Shown piece by piece: positions 35,170 through 45,930 of a stretch of DNA of 64,000 nucleotides. The stretch is from Lycocorax pyrrhopterus obiensis. Its lineage: Eukaryota; Chordata; Aves; Passeriformes; Paradisaeidae. Both the position numbers and the translations under genes were made by a program. Positions within the stretch are counted from its first letter, which is position 1. Each line of letters opens with the position of its first letter. The stretch spans positions 11,178,830 through 11,242,829 of the forward strand of contig JACSVZ010000022.1 in assembly GCA_014706295.1 (NCBI GenBank), read 5' to 3'. Below the pieces are notes generated by a model, which made no database searches, was not told the DNA's origin, and saw only the letters and a list, made by a program, of their open reading frames with translations.

Positions 35170-36462
35170 CTTCTGTTTGGCTTTTCCTGCTTATTTCATC
35201 CTTCACCTCTTCCAAAGGTCAGGTGGTGATTTGGGTGATTTGCCCACGCTCCAGCTGTGCACACCAGCTCTGTGTTTGCTCTCCAACCTCCCTTTTCCTC
35301 CTCCAGCTGCTGCAAGAGGGACTCAGCTCCTGGCAGGAGCTTCAGTGTGTGCAGATGTGCTTCATCATCTCAGCTGCTGCTGCTACATGAATATATTTAT
35401 TTATTGCTGCTTTCACTAAATAAATAGCCAGAGCTTATCCACGTGGTTCTTGAGGAAACTGGAGATAGAAGAGACAGCTAACAATAGGAAAGTCTCTCGT
35501 GGCTGGTTTGTAGCAGTCCTGTCTGAAGTCCAGCAGTCTGACCAGCGTTAACCATATCTCCCATTAGTGCTTGATGTTCCTGTGGGATCCTTCCTGCTGA
35601 GGCACCTGCAGGCTGCAGGGACAACATGAAACAATTGCCATTTAAAGCAGTGCCGGAATGTGTGTCTGAGATGGAGATAAGGGTGTCACAAATCAGCAGA
35701 GAGATGTCAAAAAAGAGATTTTTCTCAATTCTCGCTTGTTTCTCTGAAGTCTCAAATCTCATTAGTGTTTAAGGCAGCAGCCAAGTGTATTTTGCTGAAA
35801 CCAGCAGGACCCTGGGAGTCCCTGGCAGGGTCCTGGAGTGCCCCACACATCGAGCTGGAGGTGCTGCCCTACTGGGGAATCCCGTCTCCAAAGGGAATGT
35901 GCCTCCTATTTGTCTTCAATCGTTCTTATTCAATATCATCCTGAAAAACCAATCAATGAAGCCACAAAGTGACTGACTGAAGTGAGGGCAGGTCAAATTG
36001 CATGTTATCGTATGCCCTGCTGAGATGTTTTAAATTAGCAGAATTAGCTAATTAGGCAAGCTCTCTGCTCTGTCCTGCAATTTGCAGCCCCAGGCATGGG
36101 TGGGTGGGAGCATCCTGCAGGATCTGTCCTGCTCTGAGTCCAGAGGCATCTTGGAAGTGATGAGAGGTGCTCAGCAGACTTTAACATCTGTCAGCTCATG
36201 AGGAGTCCTTATTTAAAAAAGGCAAAACAACCCCAATCCCCCCCGGTTTACACCTGCGTGGAGAAGAGCAGATATTCAATTAAGGTTCTGATCCCTCTGT
36301 GCAATTACTGTGGCGAAAGGAAACTGCCTGGTTATCTGTGAGTGCTGATAACTCGTCCTGCGCCTCGCAGGCAAATTGCCATGAGCTGGGAAATTGTAAA
36401 GGCCAACGTGCTGGGTCCCTGGCTGAGAGCTCCAGACAGACTCGAGCCCTGCTGTGCTCACG

Positions 36463-36492
36463 CTGGGGCTGGGGCTGGGGCTTTGCCTGGGG
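36463..36492 (+). repeat. (CTGGGG)3 repeat with G-quadruplex potential
   Basis: Three CTGGGG units at 36463-36480 are followed by a fourth G4 run at 36489-36492. Loops are 2, 2 and 8 nt, just outside the strict limit of 7 for the last loop. This is a short G-rich hexamer repeat able in principle to form a quadruplex on plus. Confidence 0.6.
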
Positions 36493-39133
36493 ACCCCTCT
36501 GGGTGGAGTGAGTCCCGGTGAAAGCCCGTGGTTGCTGTGTGGAGGAAGGCAGAGCTGTCCAGCATGGACACAGCACAGAGGGATGAGCGTGGAGGAGCCC
36601 TCTGGGCCTGCTCCATCTCCCTGTGTGTCCCCGACTCAGTTCAGTCTGGACTTCAGCGTGAATTGATGACTGAGAAGTGTTTTGGGAAGTTTAGCGCATG
36701 GCAGGAACAAAGAGAAGGCGTTAGCTGTGTGTCTGTAGGAGCCACATCTGAGATACAGCACGGCTTGAGCTGGAGGCTTCAATCCAGAGGGCATCTCCCC
36801 TCACATCGACATGAAATTGCTTTCTTGGATGGCTGTGTCTGCCCCAAGGGGAGCCCTGAGCCTTGTCTGAGTCTGCAGACAGGGCTGAGGAGAAGGAGGA
36901 GGGTGGAAAAAGAGGAGAAGGAGTGTGATCCACAGCAGGATGTCCATGCTGCTGGGCCCCCCCAGCACTGCAGAGGGAGGAGGCTGTGCAGGTAACCCAG
37001 TGTCTCACCTTCCCTGCAGGGGCTTCCTCTGCACCTTCCACTGGCTCTGGGATGTAACTCACCCTGGTTCGGCTCTGTGCTGGCAGCTCCCGGCCTCTAA
37101 CGGGAGCCCCAGGCTACAGAGGTTGCAATTAGGGGCTGTTTCTAGAACATTCCCCTGCTCAGATCCATGGGGAGTTGGGGCAGGCTCGTGTTTCTGAGGA
37201 GGGTGGAAACAAAGCTCGAGGGGAACACAAAAATGTGGGCATCACTGAGGTTCTTATCTTTCATGGAGGCAGTTTCTCCATGAGACCAGCAAGGGAGGAA
37301 GGAAAGTCTCACTGAGGTGACTTTCTGCGAGGACAAGACAGCCCTCAAATCTCACAGATTTACAGAGCAACTCCTCCTGTTTCCTGCTTATCCACAAACA
37401 GGAGGTGAAACTTCCTTTGCCCCTGGACGAGCAAGGCTGTGCTGCAGCCTGGATGGGCCTTGTGGAGCTCCCTGCAAACCTCACCAAGCCCAGGCAATTT
37501 ATCATCATTATCATTTTTATAACAACTGGAAAACCAGCTGGTAAAACTCCCCAGAAAGGAGATTTGCTTCCTCAGAAACACCCAGGGAAGGGATTACCCT
37601 CCTGTGTTTGTTCTGCTCTCCTCTGTGAAGGAGACAGTGTTGGGAGCACTGTTGTGCTGTGTGGGGTGGCTCCGTGGAGAAAGACAGCTGGAAAAATTTC
37701 CTGTGGAGAAATGAGGCCTTGGTCTGGACCCTCTGGATTTACTCCTAGTTCAGAAGTGTGTGTGGGGTGGATCCTGCATCCCTTGATGTGGTGCTGGACC
37801 ACGGGGAAGCTCTGGGAGTTGGGTGGTTGCTGGTAAAAATGGGTCTGTGCTCTTCTGTGCTATCTTCTTTCCTAAATCCACCTGGAGATGGGGAATTTCT
37901 GCTGTTCCTGGCTGTATAGAACAAAATTTTCTGGTTGTAATACAGATGCTTTTTTCCAATTCCTTTTCACTGAAGAAAGTGGTTTCTTCCCTCTCTGGGG
38001 TGACTATAACATACACCATAAAAACAAGTTATGTTCTGTGGAAAATCAGTTTTTCTGTGTCCTTTTCCCATCTGCAGTGGCTCTGGGGAGGAAAGCAAGA
38101 GATCATCCCGATGGTCTCATGTGGGGAGAGGTGCAAAGCCAGAGCAGACTGACACAAAAAGGTACCAATTTTCATGAGATGTCCCCATCTAAACACAGCA
38201 GTGAAGAGCTGACAAAGTGGGCAGAGCAGGAAACAGGGATAGAGGAGCCTTGTGTGCTGAGCATCTCCAGCAGCCTGGCCTGGGGGAGATATTCCTGACA
38301 TGTTTCTGGGCTTTCATTCAATTTGCAAATTAATTTTACTGTTCTCAGTTGCGTGAAGGGACTCTGGCGTGTACCTGTGACTGAGACCGGGGTAATGTCC
38401 AGATACTGAGGGAATTGCAACGAAATGGAGAAATCCCTTAAGCTTATTAGTGAATAATGGTGTTGGCTTTCAGTGGAGTTGGAGTAGCAATAGCATTTTA
38501 ATTTTCCTGAAAGGTCCATGTAACGCTGTGCCTGGTTCCCTCAGCAAGAACCACAGATGACTCCTTGCCAAGGAAAGCTTAAAGCTGTTCTCCAACAAAC
38601 TGACTTTTTTCTTCATTATTCCTTAGACTCTTATCTCTGATTCCAGGCTAAGAGATGCTGAACTTGAAATATTAGAAACATTAAAAATTGGAAGACACAG
38701 GCAGAAGTGGTCCCAGCACATGGGGTGCGGACAGTTGTGTGTGTCTGCAGGAGTTTTATGGTAATCAGGGGAGAAATCAGCTGAAATAAACTTTATTGGT
38801 GCATTGCTGCATGGCCTTCCCCTGGAAGCTGTGCTATGAATCAAAAGAGCAATGAAAATTTCGATGTTGTCTCCAGTCCCCATAAAATGACAACAAAATC
38901 TTTGGGTCTCGCTGTCCCAGGCTGCAAAGTGCCTTGCTCTTGCTGGGCTGTTGTGGCTGTAGCAATGCTCCTGCCACAAAGTTTGGGTCATTTCGGAGTT
39001 GGTTGGAGCCCCTGTGGTGGGAATTACACCTGTCCCAGGGGTCCTCTTCCAGTTTTGAGCAATTTCATTTTTTGGGGGTTTGCTGGAGACATCTCAGCTT
39101 ACCATAGCTCTGTCCTCACTTGGTGTGTTTGTG

Positions 39134-39146
39134 AGCTGAGTCAGCA
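39134..39146. promoter_or_regulatory. Near-consensus Maf recognition element
   Basis: AGCTGAGTCAGCA matches the T-MARE consensus TGCTGASTCAGCA at 12 of 13 positions and holds the AP-1/NF-E2 core TGAGTCA. It lies in unique sequence about 400 bp before the CpG-enriched element at 39.54 kb. Confidence 0.3.
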
Positions 39147-39540
39147 CGGGTCAAGTTCCAAATTTCACCAATATGGGAAAGGTTTGGATTTTCCTTTGGC
39201 AAAATCTCAGGAGCTTGAGCTCAGCCTTCTATTTCTGTGAATGCTCCTGTCAGGAACAGAAAGGCCGAATGGGAACTGTGGGATGGGAGGGATTAACTTT
39301 CCCAGGTGCTTTCACCTGAGTTTTGTGAGGCAGAGGCTTCACTCAAACCATAATAATAACCAAACACGGTAAATACAGGTAGTTAAGGAGCATTAGGATT
39401 TGGCAACTGCCAGCAATCACCACATTTTTCTGGTTTATTAGGCTAGAGAGGGTGTTTTTGGGAGTGCTGCTCCTGCCTCTCCCCTGCAGTGCCTTTCACT
39501 CAGTGGGTTATTAAACAATTCCAGGAGAACCACTCACAAG

Positions 39541-39840
39541 CCGTTTGTTTTGCTCCATTTTTTCCACTCGTTTTATTTTGTTTAATTTTTTTTCTGTTAC
39601 ACGAGCCTTTGGGAACATAATGCTAAAAACGTTATTAAGAAGCCATTGACCATACGTGCCCCGCAGATTTCTCCGATAAAAAACCACTGCCTACTGCTTT
39701 AGAGAAAGGAAGATTAAATACAGGGCGACTGCAAACGTGTTCCTGGGAAGAGTGGGTGAAGTTGCAAAAGCAAAGACCTTCAGACGTCAGTGACGTCCTT
39801 TGTCGCTGACACGATGGCTCGGGGTCTGCGAGGACACCGG
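39541..39840. promoter_or_regulatory. CpG-enriched candidate regulatory element with palindromic CRE
   Basis: A hand count gives 16 CpG in 300 bp even though the left half is AT-rich, which is unusual for decayed vertebrate DNA. At 39783-39797 is a perfect 15-bp palindrome, GACGTCAGTGACGTC, made of two facing TGACGTC half-palindromes of the ATF/CREB class. Seven CpG lie in the 60 bp at 39781-39840. No transcription start or exon is evident. A conserved enhancer is one reading and a chance cluster is another. Confidence 0.35.
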
Positions 39841-42800
39841 GCTCCTGTGGAGAGCTGTGGATTTATAGATGGCTCTTGTCTACAGAAAGTGGAATTAGAT
39901 GAGAACATTGTGACCTTAAAGCTTGCTGAATAACTCAGTGCATGTGCTGAGCTGGGAGATGGAGTGTGGAGGGGTCCTGTAGGGTTGGAGGTGGGAAAAG
40001 GGTGATAAGTGGGAGGGCTGCTCTGGAGGAGGGGGTTGAGGGAGAGGTGAGCAGGGTGATGAAAGTGGCTGTGGCTGGATTAGGGGTGAAAGAGAGCCTA
40101 ACTGTCACCTGAATATTTCCTTTTGTCATCTTAAGAGGAGAGACAGTTTGATGTTGTGGCCTGGAAAGAAGGAATGTGCAGGGCTCTCCCCTTCCCACCT
40201 CTTTGCTGGCTCTCAGGCAGCTTCTCTTTCCTCCTTGAATGTGCCCAGCCCAAGGTTTGTGATGCTTGTGGGGAGCTGGATGAGTAACTACTGGATGCTG
40301 TCCTGCCCTGGAAGGAGGTGCTGGACCACTGTTGAGCACAAGACAAGCTTGGACCACACCTCCCAACCTGTGTGGCGTGGACCTGCTGAATGTCTGTGCA
40401 GAGATGCCGTCTCTGTGTCTCTGAGCTCTGTGGATGGAGCCCACAGCACACTGTGAGCACTGACAGCAATTTTTTAACCAGATGCAGAGCCCTTGTCAGC
40501 CAAGAGCTGGGTGTTTGGCCCATGCATTTGAAACAAGCTGCTGCCAGCTTTAGTTCCAGGGTATTACCATCTGCACACTTTAACAGGGAGGAATCCTGCC
40601 TCATCTGGGAGCTGAGTTTTTGTGGATGGAGTGATCCATGCAGCCACATGGCTCCGATGCATTACCCAACCATTGCAAATATGTAGCAAGGGCTGGACAA
40701 AAAGCTCTGCTGCCCTTCCAGAGGGCTGCTGGATGCAATTCACCCAAGCCTGAAGTTGTTATTTTCCTCTCTGGCTGTAAACTGTTCTGATCAACAACAT
40801 ATGAAAGACGCTACATCAAAAGAAGTGGAATCAGATAGATGACAGGCCTTCCTAGGGAGCTGGAATTACTTGGCATTTGACTCTGTGGCTCTTGAAATGA
40901 GCCACCACGAGACATCTGCGTGTCCTGGGTACGAGCTCACCTGCCCTGCCTCAGTGCTAATCTAGTGCTGTGCCCTGGTCTGGATGCACCCCGGGTCAGC
41001 ACCACTGAAATGCTGCTATTTTGGGGTGGTGCTTCTCCCTCAATGCTACGGCTGGGTGTGGGGTACCCTTTTTCGCCCCTCTGTGCGTGGGCTGGTGCTG
41101 GAGGATGGAGAATACATTATTTTGGGGGAGAAGAGGCCCAGATGCTACTCTGATAAGCACCCCTGTGAACAGCGATGCCAATCCCAGCTCTGGAGTCCTC
41201 CACTGCGGTGGGAGGGAGGTCATTAACTCTGATTAGGGCACTTTCGATTCCAACAAGGCCTTTCATTTCCACCCTGGCTCCTGTTCTGCATATTTGATGC
41301 CATTTTCTAGTGAGAGAGTGCAAATGTTGAGATGTCAGAGTAAGATTGCCCCAAGGTTCAGACACTAATGACAAGAATTATCACAGTCTGAGTAGCTCAG
41401 GACTTGACAAAAGGTACAAAACAATTAGGCCGTGATTAACAGTCGAGTGTTTCGGTAATTAGAGAGCGAGGTTTCGTGGCACTGTTTACTGCCTTTTATA
41501 AAACACAAGGAATCCAGTTGCAGAGACTGGCTCACTTAAAAAACCCACTGGTGATGTTGGGTAAGCAGAGAAGGCCTAAGTGAAGCCCAGCCCTGTGTTA
41601 TGATGTAGGAACTGGGGGTCCCAGCAGGACGTGGAGCCTCATTGATGCACATTGATGAAACAGCTCTGTACCTTTAGGTGACTGATTGTGTTACAGCACC
41701 AGGGACTACTAAATACAAGCGTTAAAAGATGACTTTTTTGACACCCTCATCATCTCCCAGCCTTTCTTGAGGGAGTGCACCTCAGTCCCTTTAGATATAA
41801 AAGGATGGATTATTTTTGCATGGAGAAACATCTCACTGAACAGAGAAGAATTTAACTTCACTTTTTACATACAGAGACTTCCAAAAGCAGTTTTTAGAAT
41901 TAAATGAGGGAATTAAATCAAGGGAGCATGACAGAGAAATTTAAAGGTTTTGACAAGAAGCCTGATTATCTGCGAAGAGGGAGGAAGTGGTGTGGGAGGT
42001 CAGTCCTGGATGATGCCGGTTGCCCTTTGCTGCCCACCCAGGAGGTGCCACCATGTAAATGTAGCAGAGCACTGGATCTGTTACATCCATTTAACCTGTC
42101 AGCCTATAAAGAACTGTCAGCTGTATGAAAGAGGAAGCTGGGATAAATCATAAATAGTTTAATTATTAGGTAGTGCCATAAATACTCCTGCCAGCCTCCT
42201 GGGGATTAAAAAGGTCTTGTTTTCCCTCTTGCCAGCAACAAGGGAGATGTTGCTGGCTGGGAATCCAGCCTGACTGGGTTGTGTCCAGGGACCAGCGAGT
42301 CCCATGGGGTAAAGGGGAATTCGGCAGCTTGCTGGGGCTGTATCACTCCTGAGCCTTTTCTGAAAGCTCCTGAGGTCATTGGTAGGTTATTTATAAGCAA
42401 TCAGAAATCAGGAGTGATTTGCTAGTACCGAGAGATGCTAATTCAGATTCTAGAGGGGATTCATTAGCTGAAACGGCTTTGCTGTGTGCGAGCTGATGAC
42501 AGCCCTCTGGGTGCAGTGCCTCTGGCTCCAGGGGGGACTCTGACACCTGTGGGAGCAGGAGGAGCCCCAAATAGAAGCAATATGGCACCAGTGGTTATCT
42601 GAGTCCACGTGGGCAATTTTTCCCCCCAGATATTTTACTGTGGGGTGAACAATCCCAGCTCATCCTGGGATCTCCCAGATGGCCCTTGAGGAGTGTATCC
42701 TCTTGATCTTAGAGGGCTTTTTTGATCTTAACATTACCATGTTTCTCTCCCCAGAGGGGATGTTTCCTTTCCATATTTTTCCCCGGTGCCACCGCAGGGC

Positions 42801-45685
42801 TGCGGAGCACTTCTTGCAGGAGACAGCACTACTGGTTAGGAACAGCTCTTATTTGTTTGGGGCAGTGTAAGACAAGGACAGAAAACCACATGAAGCGAGG
42901 AAATATATGGGCAGCGTGGCTGCAAATCATTCTGTTCCTCTTGGCAGAGCAGTTAACTGTTGAAGCAAATTGGGCAATTGGTGGTGCTGCCAGCTGTACA
43001 GTGCTTTTGGATGGCCAAGGTGGCGGAGCTAATTTTCAACCCTGCTGGGATGGAGAAAACTGTGAATTACAGAGGGTGGAAAATGCCACAATAAAGAGAT
43101 GAATAGAGGGAAAAAATTGTTTTCTTCCCTTGAAATGTTTCTTGATATGAGAGAGACCAAGTTCTGAGCTAGAAGAGGACCAAGCATGTTGTACTTCATG
43201 AGGGTTCTCTTACTGTTGACATGACGTAGGCATCACTTATCATTTATACACACATGAGAAAGGAGGAAAAACCCTCTGCCTTTATTTTCCTGCTTCCAGT
43301 TCCTTCCTGGTGTAGGTGTTTTTCCTGACTCTGTAGGATCAGCTCATTAATCAGCCACTGCTGCCCTTCCTGTAGGTTATTTGCAGGAAGCCTCAAGGAG
43401 AACCAAGGTGGGTATAAAACAGGGCTGTCAGGAGACAGCAGAGCAGAGGGGGCATTGTCTGCCGTGGAGCTGGGACCTGCCAGGGAGTCCCAGCTTTTCC
43501 TGCCATGTCTGGGGTGTTTGCTGCATTTCCCTTGTCTGATATAGGGTAGAGTTTCCATTTGGAGGTGGATTTTAGCAGGGGCTCTATTTGGGGGGTGCCC
43601 TGGTTCTTGGGACCAGACTGGGCAGAAGCCTTTGCCCCCACAGCTGGATCAGGGAAGTGCCTTTGTACCTGGGGCTGGTGGCTTGGCAATCAGCCACTGC
43701 TCACTCGTGTCTCTGTGCCTCCCCAGCTCAGCCTGGCTCTCTCTGGCTGGCAGGGAGTCAGAAATGCTCCTGCCTGCAAGTGAAATCCCGCTCCGTTTGG
43801 CACTTTGAAACAGGAAGCAAGGAGAAACACCTGCGAAGCAGAGAGTGAGGCTGTCAGCACTGGTTTGTGTTAGTGTGAGCCCTCTCAATGCACTGAGGGG
43901 ACAGAGCTGGGTTGCCTTTGCTTAATGCTTGCCAGGCTCTTTAGGAGAGGAATTAGCTCAGCACAGATGTGATTATTCCAGCAGGATGATCGCTTCTGCA
44001 AGGCTGAAATTTCCCTGATGCAAAGGCTGTGGGGAGAGAGGAAGGGGCAGGAGTGTGAAGGTGAGGGACAGCCCATTGTATTAATGAGCCTCAAAACATG
44101 GAAGGAATGAGCTTTCCCGCTGGACTGGTGAAGCAGGGTCTGAGCTATTCCAGTGGCTTTTGGCCCAAGAACAGCCTCTGATGGAACCTCAGCTGGAAAG
44201 ATGGATACCTGAGGACTTCCTGCATCAGAAATAATACCCCAGGCTTGGGATGCTGTGGGGGTAGGGGCAGCTTTTGGTCCTCTGAAGCCTTTCCTGCCCC
44301 AATTCCAGGTGAGATTATTCCCAGGCTTGTGACAACCCTGAGTTATGGCTTGGGGGAGAAAAAGTGTTGCAAGGGAGTGGATGCAGCTGGGACATCACTA
44401 ACAGAAAAGTTCCCTTGCTTTAGTAGACCCAGGATATTTGTTCTGTAAGACATCTAATCTGGTCTTAGAAACATCAGATATTCATGAATGTGCCATCTCG
44501 CTCAATGCCCAGTTTTGCTGTTCAATTACCTGGAATGTGAGTTAAACCTTGGGCCATGTCCAGTCTGACCGTGCCAGTGCTCACGCTGCAGGTCTGAAAA
44601 GGCTTCGCTGGTCTTTTCCTTGCATGGAAAGAAAAACATTGCAAAAAGGGTCTCTGCTGTTCTTTCCTGCAGGAATTGCACAGTTGTGGCTCATGCCTTG
44701 CCATTTCTAGCCTCTCAATCAGATGATGTCCCTGGGGGCTGGAGATTCCCCCTTGGGACAGCAAAACCTCGGTGCAGATGGGGAACACGGGGATGATCTG
44801 TGCCATAGGGACCCTTTTCTCCAGAAGCATCAGGAATGAAGAGTCAGGTGGGAAAGGAAAGTTCTTGAAACAATAAAAAATACAAGCTAACCCCAGCAGT
44901 CAGGCCATCAATCACCATCCACCAGCTCAGGAGGATGCTCTGCTTCACCCCAGAGCCTCCAGCGCCGAGAGCATTTCTATTTAAGTCCCCAACACTTTGC
45001 TTTTTCCTTCCTCAGTGAGATGAGCTGTTTACTAAGAAAATAAATGTAATGTTTAAAAATACAGCAGGATGGATGTGCTTTAAAGCAGGTGGGGGGAAAC
45101 ATGAGCAGCAGCTCTGAAGTGCCTGTCCCTGAGTGCCTGCAGCACATTTCCCTCTGGTGCAGTGCCCGCTGGCTGCTGGCTCCCAGCTCCTCAGCACAGG
45201 CTGTGGCTAGTGCTGGAGCAGGGTAAAAGGTTTCTGTTTATCTTGGGCTTGTTATTTCAAAAGGAAGACAGAATAAATACCAGGCAACAAAGCTTTTACC
45301 TCTTTGCCCATTGTGTAATGCAGAGACCGCTCATGATTAATAGAGGGTGACCTCAGCTCCAGAGAAATTGGAATTAAAGCCGGGTGAATAATGAATTGTT
45401 TTTCTGCCTTTGTGGGTGGCTCCAGCAGAATCAAGTACTAATTTAATTTGGGCTTAATTTACAAAGATATTTTTTGTTAAGTTTAGGTTGCTTTCTCCTG
45501 CCGTAATATGAAAGAGTAATGTCAGCAAGGTGCTGGCTTCAAAAAGCCAAACAACCTTGTGTCCCTTATAAACCCTGTGGATGCAGAAATGCACATCTGA
45601 TTTTGGCAAGGTGTTTGGGACACTTCCTAGGAATACGTTGTTTTATTGTAATATTAATTTTCCTGAAGGGGAATTTAATGGACAG
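39841..45685. other. Non-coding unique sequence, no gene seen
   Basis: No exon, RNA gene or clear transposon was found. The stretch from about 41.39 to 41.53 kb retains five CpG in about 50 bp within AT-rich sequence and contains GGTAATTAGAG, a texture common in conserved non-coding elements. Open frames reach at most about 170 codons and overlap on both strands. Confidence 0.6.
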
Positions 45686-45930
45686 ATCATAGAATCCTGG
45701 ACTGGTTTGGGTTGGAAAGGAAAGCTCATCTCATTCCACCCCCTGCCATGGGCAGGGACAACTTCCACTGGACCGTGTTGCTCCAAGCCGTGTTCAATGT
45801 GACCCTGAACACTTCCAAGGATGGAGCAACTTCAGCTTCTCCGGGCAACCTGTGCCAGGGCCTCACCACCCTCACATGGAAGAATTTCTCCTTAATATCC
45901 AATCTAAACCTAGATCAGTTTCAATTCCTG
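45686..45930 (-). mobile_element. CR1 LINE fragment (3' end present)
   Basis: Starts with ATCATAGAATCC and GGTTTGGGTTGGAAAGGAAA, the reverse complement of the CR1 3' terminus. It continues with CACCCCCTGCCATGGGCAGG, TTGCTCCAAGCCGTG and CTGTGCCAGGGCCTCACC, then GGAAGAATTTCTCC. Several substitutions against the other copies suggest moderate age. The sense strand is minus and the element is 5'-truncated. The right end fades after ATCCAATCTAAACC. Confidence 0.92.

Larger units (their letters stand above)
31413..39540. other. Non-coding unique sequence, no gene seen
   Basis: No exon or RNA gene was supported. A 231-codon plus frame at 33021-33716 shows no domain, and its left part is also open on minus. 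A CR1 scrap lies at 32.94 kb, a homeodomain-type ATTAATTAAT at 33904-33913, a GATA-motif cluster at 35.15 kb and a G-rich hexamer repeat at 36.46 kb. An AT-rich stretch with TTAGCTAATTAGG lies near 36.05 kb. A Maf-type site at 39134 is listed separately. Confidence 0.6.
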
